Both the position numbers and the translations under genes were made by a program. This document shows positions 13,045-14,404 of a DNA stretch of 14,404 nucleotides, piece after piece (within the stretch, counting starts at the first letter, position 1; each line of letters opens with the position of its first letter). The notes beneath the pieces are model-generated. The model ran no database searches. It had not been told where the DNA came from and was given only the letters and a program-made list of their open reading frames with translations. The stretch covers positions 1 through 14,404 of the forward strand of contig CAYPZU010000055.1 of NCBI GenBank assembly GCA_964415395.1, read 5' to 3'. This DNA comes from CAYPZU01 sp964415395 (GTDB lineage Bacteria > Chlamydiota > Chlamydiia > Chlamydiales > SM23-39).

Positions 13045-13533
13045 TCATTTGACTTCGGGGATGTCGGGGACGAACGATTTCAGGTCGGGAATCTTGAATC
13101 CCTTCGGGAAATCTGCGGGAAGCATCGGCAGCCACGTCTGGCTCCGGCCGAACATCATCAGCTTGCCGCGCACGACCAGATTGCCATTTTCAGTCCAGAC
13201 TTCCGAGTTGTAGATATCCCCTTTTTGCGGATCGAGGATCTTCCCCTTGAATTTGATGCCTCTGTTCCGGAGGAACCAGATGATGTCGAGCCCGCTGTAA
13301 TAGCGCTCGCCGACGACGCCGGGAGCCCGCTTCTGGGGGTTGTAGATCGAATCGCTAAACTTGCCGCTCTCGTCGAAGGTGGCAATGATCCGGCCGTAGT
13401 AAAGCCCGCCGTATTCATAGATGGCGATGACCGACTGGGCCACCCCGTCCTCGTTGATCGTCTTCCAAAACCCCTCGATTCCCCCAGCGGCGTACAAAGA
13501 AAAAGAGAGGAGCAAAAACAGCAGATGTTTCAT
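13045..13533 (-). CDS. Exported DUF2147-family protein
   Basis: 162 aa with a signal peptide at residues 1-16 (MKHLLFLLLSFSLYAA). The mature part matches DUF2147, small periplasmic lipocalin-like proteins of unknown function: GFWKTINEDGVAQSVIAIYE at 21-40, YYGRIIATF at 45-53, GLDIIWFLR at 81-89, KGKILDPQKGDIYNSE at 96-111 and VRGKLMMFGRSQTW at 121-134. A 28-residue Pro-rich tail (FPKGFKIPDL, FVPDIPEVK) extends beyond the usual domain end. I chose the ATG at 13533 over an upstream in-frame start at 13635 because it begins the signal peptide and has GAGGGGG about 9 nt upstream. Only one base separates this ATG from the TGA of the small basic protein gene, so the two should be translationally coupled. 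Confidence 0.88.
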   Translation of the reverse strand: MKHLLFLLLSFSLYAAGGIEGFWKTINEDGVAQSVIAIYEYGGLYYGRIIATFDESGKFSDSIYNPQKRAPGVVGERYYSGLDIIWFLRNRGIKFKGKILDPQKGDIYNSEVWTENGNLVVRGKLMMFGRSQTWLPMLPADFPKGFKIPDLKSFVPDIPEVK

Positions 13534-13534
13534 C

Positions 13535-13816
13535 TCAATGCCCCCTCTTCCGAGCCCGGCGGACGCCGTCCTGCGACAGACACTGGTCTTCGCGGCAAGG
13601 CATAAACCGCGACGCGTATTCGACCCCTTCGGCATAATCAGTTTGCCAATCGGCTCGCTTCCCCCCTCGGCCGGCTTTCGACGGCTGGAGGACTTTCTGC
13701 ACCTCGCGGCGCAAGTGATCCATTTGAGCCCTTGTAAGCGGCTTAGATCGAGATAGATTCGTTCGGGCGGATTTGCCCCCGGTGGTGACTTTCCCAGGTC
13801 TTCTTCTTGGTTTCAT
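13535..13816 (-). CDS. Small basic protein of unknown function
   Basis: A 93-aa protein rich in Arg and Lys (MKPRRRPGKVTTGGKSARTN at the start, RRARKRGH at the end) with a short amphipathic helix-like segment (LTRAQMDHLRREVQKVLQ, residues 27-44) and two cysteines near the end (PCREDQC). I do not recognise a family. Support for coding comes from a good GAGGTG ribosome binding site 5 nt before the ATG, an AT-rich promoter-like region upstream, and a stop codon just one base before the DUF2147 start. The charge suggests nucleic-acid or ribosome binding, but that is a guess. There is no signal peptide, so it would stay in the cytoplasm although its partner gene is exported. Confidence 0.6.
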   Translation of the reverse strand: MKPRRRPGKVTTGGKSARTNLSRSKPLTRAQMDHLRREVQKVLQPSKAGRGGKRADWQTDYAEGVEYASRFMPCREDQCLSQDGVRRARKRGH

Positions 13817-14043
13817 AGCACACCTCTTCTAATTATGATTATTTCATTTAGTTGCATTTATATTAAAATTAATTATATAAGCGATTTCAGCTTATTTAAT
13901 TACAAATAAAATGATGCATCCATAATCCCCTTGTGCTAGACTTCCTCCGTCGCTAACGCAAAAATTCCCGTCTGTCGGTTCTTGTAGCCTAGATGCATGA
14001 TTTTTGCACCTATGCAGAACTATAAGAACTCAAAAGGAATTAC
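13817..14043. promoter_or_regulatory. AT-rich divergent promoter region
   Basis: This spacer separates the minus-strand small basic protein gene from the plus-strand helicase gene. About 13830-13915 is very AT-rich and contains TATAAT on the minus strand (13878-13873) and a 6-bp inverted repeat, ATAAGC (13877-13882) with GCTTAT (13890-13895), right beside it. Nearer the helicase, TATAAG at 14014-14019 could be a -10 box, without a clear -35. The helicase ribosome binding site AAGGA lies 5 to 9 nt before its ATG. No ORF or RNA gene is apparent. Confidence 0.4.
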
Positions 14044-14404
14044 ATGTCTCAATTCGCTCAATTCGAACTTCCCCAAGCGCTCCTTGCATCGCTTGAAAAA
14101 ATGGGAATCACCGCTCCTACGCCCGTACAAAATGAAACAATCCCTCTGGCGCTTAAAGGACAAGACGTTCTCGCGTCCGCGCAGACCGGCTCGGGCAAAA
14201 CGATCGCCTACCTGATCCCGCTCATCATGAAACTGACCCAAGACCCCCAAGCCTCGGCCCTCGTCCTGGCTCCGACCCGCGAGCTGGCGATGCAGATCCA
14301 CCAGGCGCTGAATCAGATGCTGGGATCGGCTACCCCGTTCAAGACGGTTCTGATCATCGGCGGCGCGCCCATGTTCAAGCAGTTCCAGGAGCTGAAAAAA
14401 CGGC
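14044..14404 (+). CDS. DEAD-box ATP-dependent RNA helicase, N-terminal part (cut by window edge)
   Basis: 120 codons are visible, running off the right edge. The order of motifs is that of DEAD-box RNA helicases: an upstream aromatic (Phe7) with the Q motif GITAPTPVQ (residues 21-29, Gln29), motif I AQTGSGKT (46-53), motif Ia PTRELA (77-82) and the GG motif (106-107). The DEAD box itself and the second RecA domain lie outside the window. There is almost no N-terminal extension, as in RhlE or SrmB-like bacterial enzymes that remodel rRNA or assist mRNA decay; which member it is cannot be decided from this part. The ATG at 14044 has AAGGA at a good distance. It is transcribed away from the small basic protein gene. 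Confidence 0.93.
   Translation, partial: MSQFAQFELPQALLASLEKMGITAPTPVQNETIPLALKGQDVLASAQTGSGKTIAYLIPLIMKLTQDPQASALVLAPTRELAMQIHQALNQMLGSATPFKTVLIIGGAPMFKQFQELKKR

Noticed and set aside
13534..13635. 34-residue N-terminal extension of the DUF2147 protein
   Set aside because: It would put a signal peptide in the middle of the protein and overlaps the small basic gene; the ATG at 13533 has its own ribosome binding site.

Overview
The window looks like chromosomal DNA of a Gram-negative-type bacterium. It encodes a probable outer-membrane beta-barrel, several exported proteins and ordinary housekeeping genes at high coding density. GC-rich coding DNA alternates with short AT-rich promoter islands. 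No rRNA, tRNA, CRISPR array or transposase was seen. The lineage cannot be fixed from sequence alone. A bacterial homologue of sterol C-methyltransferases next to otherwise ordinary genes would fit a host-associated lineage such as an environmental chlamydia, but that is only a guess.

Layout. 1-2548 (minus): a malic enzyme cut by the left edge, its start overlapping the stop of fumC by 4 nt, preceded by a small cupin. 2597-4020 (minus): a tail-anchored protein of unknown function, then a MerR-family regulator with a TipAS drug-binding domain, its own terminator and a recognisable promoter. 4142-4311: a repeat-rich spacer. 4337-5398 (minus): the sterol-methyltransferase-like protein. 5507-5667: a spacer packed with hairpins. 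5714-9977 (minus): two ABC-F ATPases with a MazE/MazF-type toxin-antitoxin pair between them; a perfect 17-bp palindrome overlaps the antitoxin promoter, and the downstream uup has no ribosome binding site. 9985-10194: an inverted-repeat-bounded, MITE-like element in the divergent promoter region. 10253-13038 (plus): a KdgF-like cupin, a secreted eight-repeat (propeller-like) protein and an outer-membrane beta-barrel. 13045-13816 (minus): an exported DUF2147 protein and a small basic protein. 14044 to the edge (plus): the start of a DEAD-box RNA helicase.

How the genes fit together. fumC and the malic enzyme form a fumarate-malate-pyruvate pair. Two translation-factor ATPases, a probable mRNA interferase system and an RNA helicase give the right half an RNA and translation flavour, though only mazE-mazF-uup is physically coupled. 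The propeller-like protein and the barrel are probable envelope or secreted components. The least explained part is the non-coding DNA: three different intergenic spacers carry elaborate inverted repeats, and all three contain perfect hairpins with an AAA triloop.
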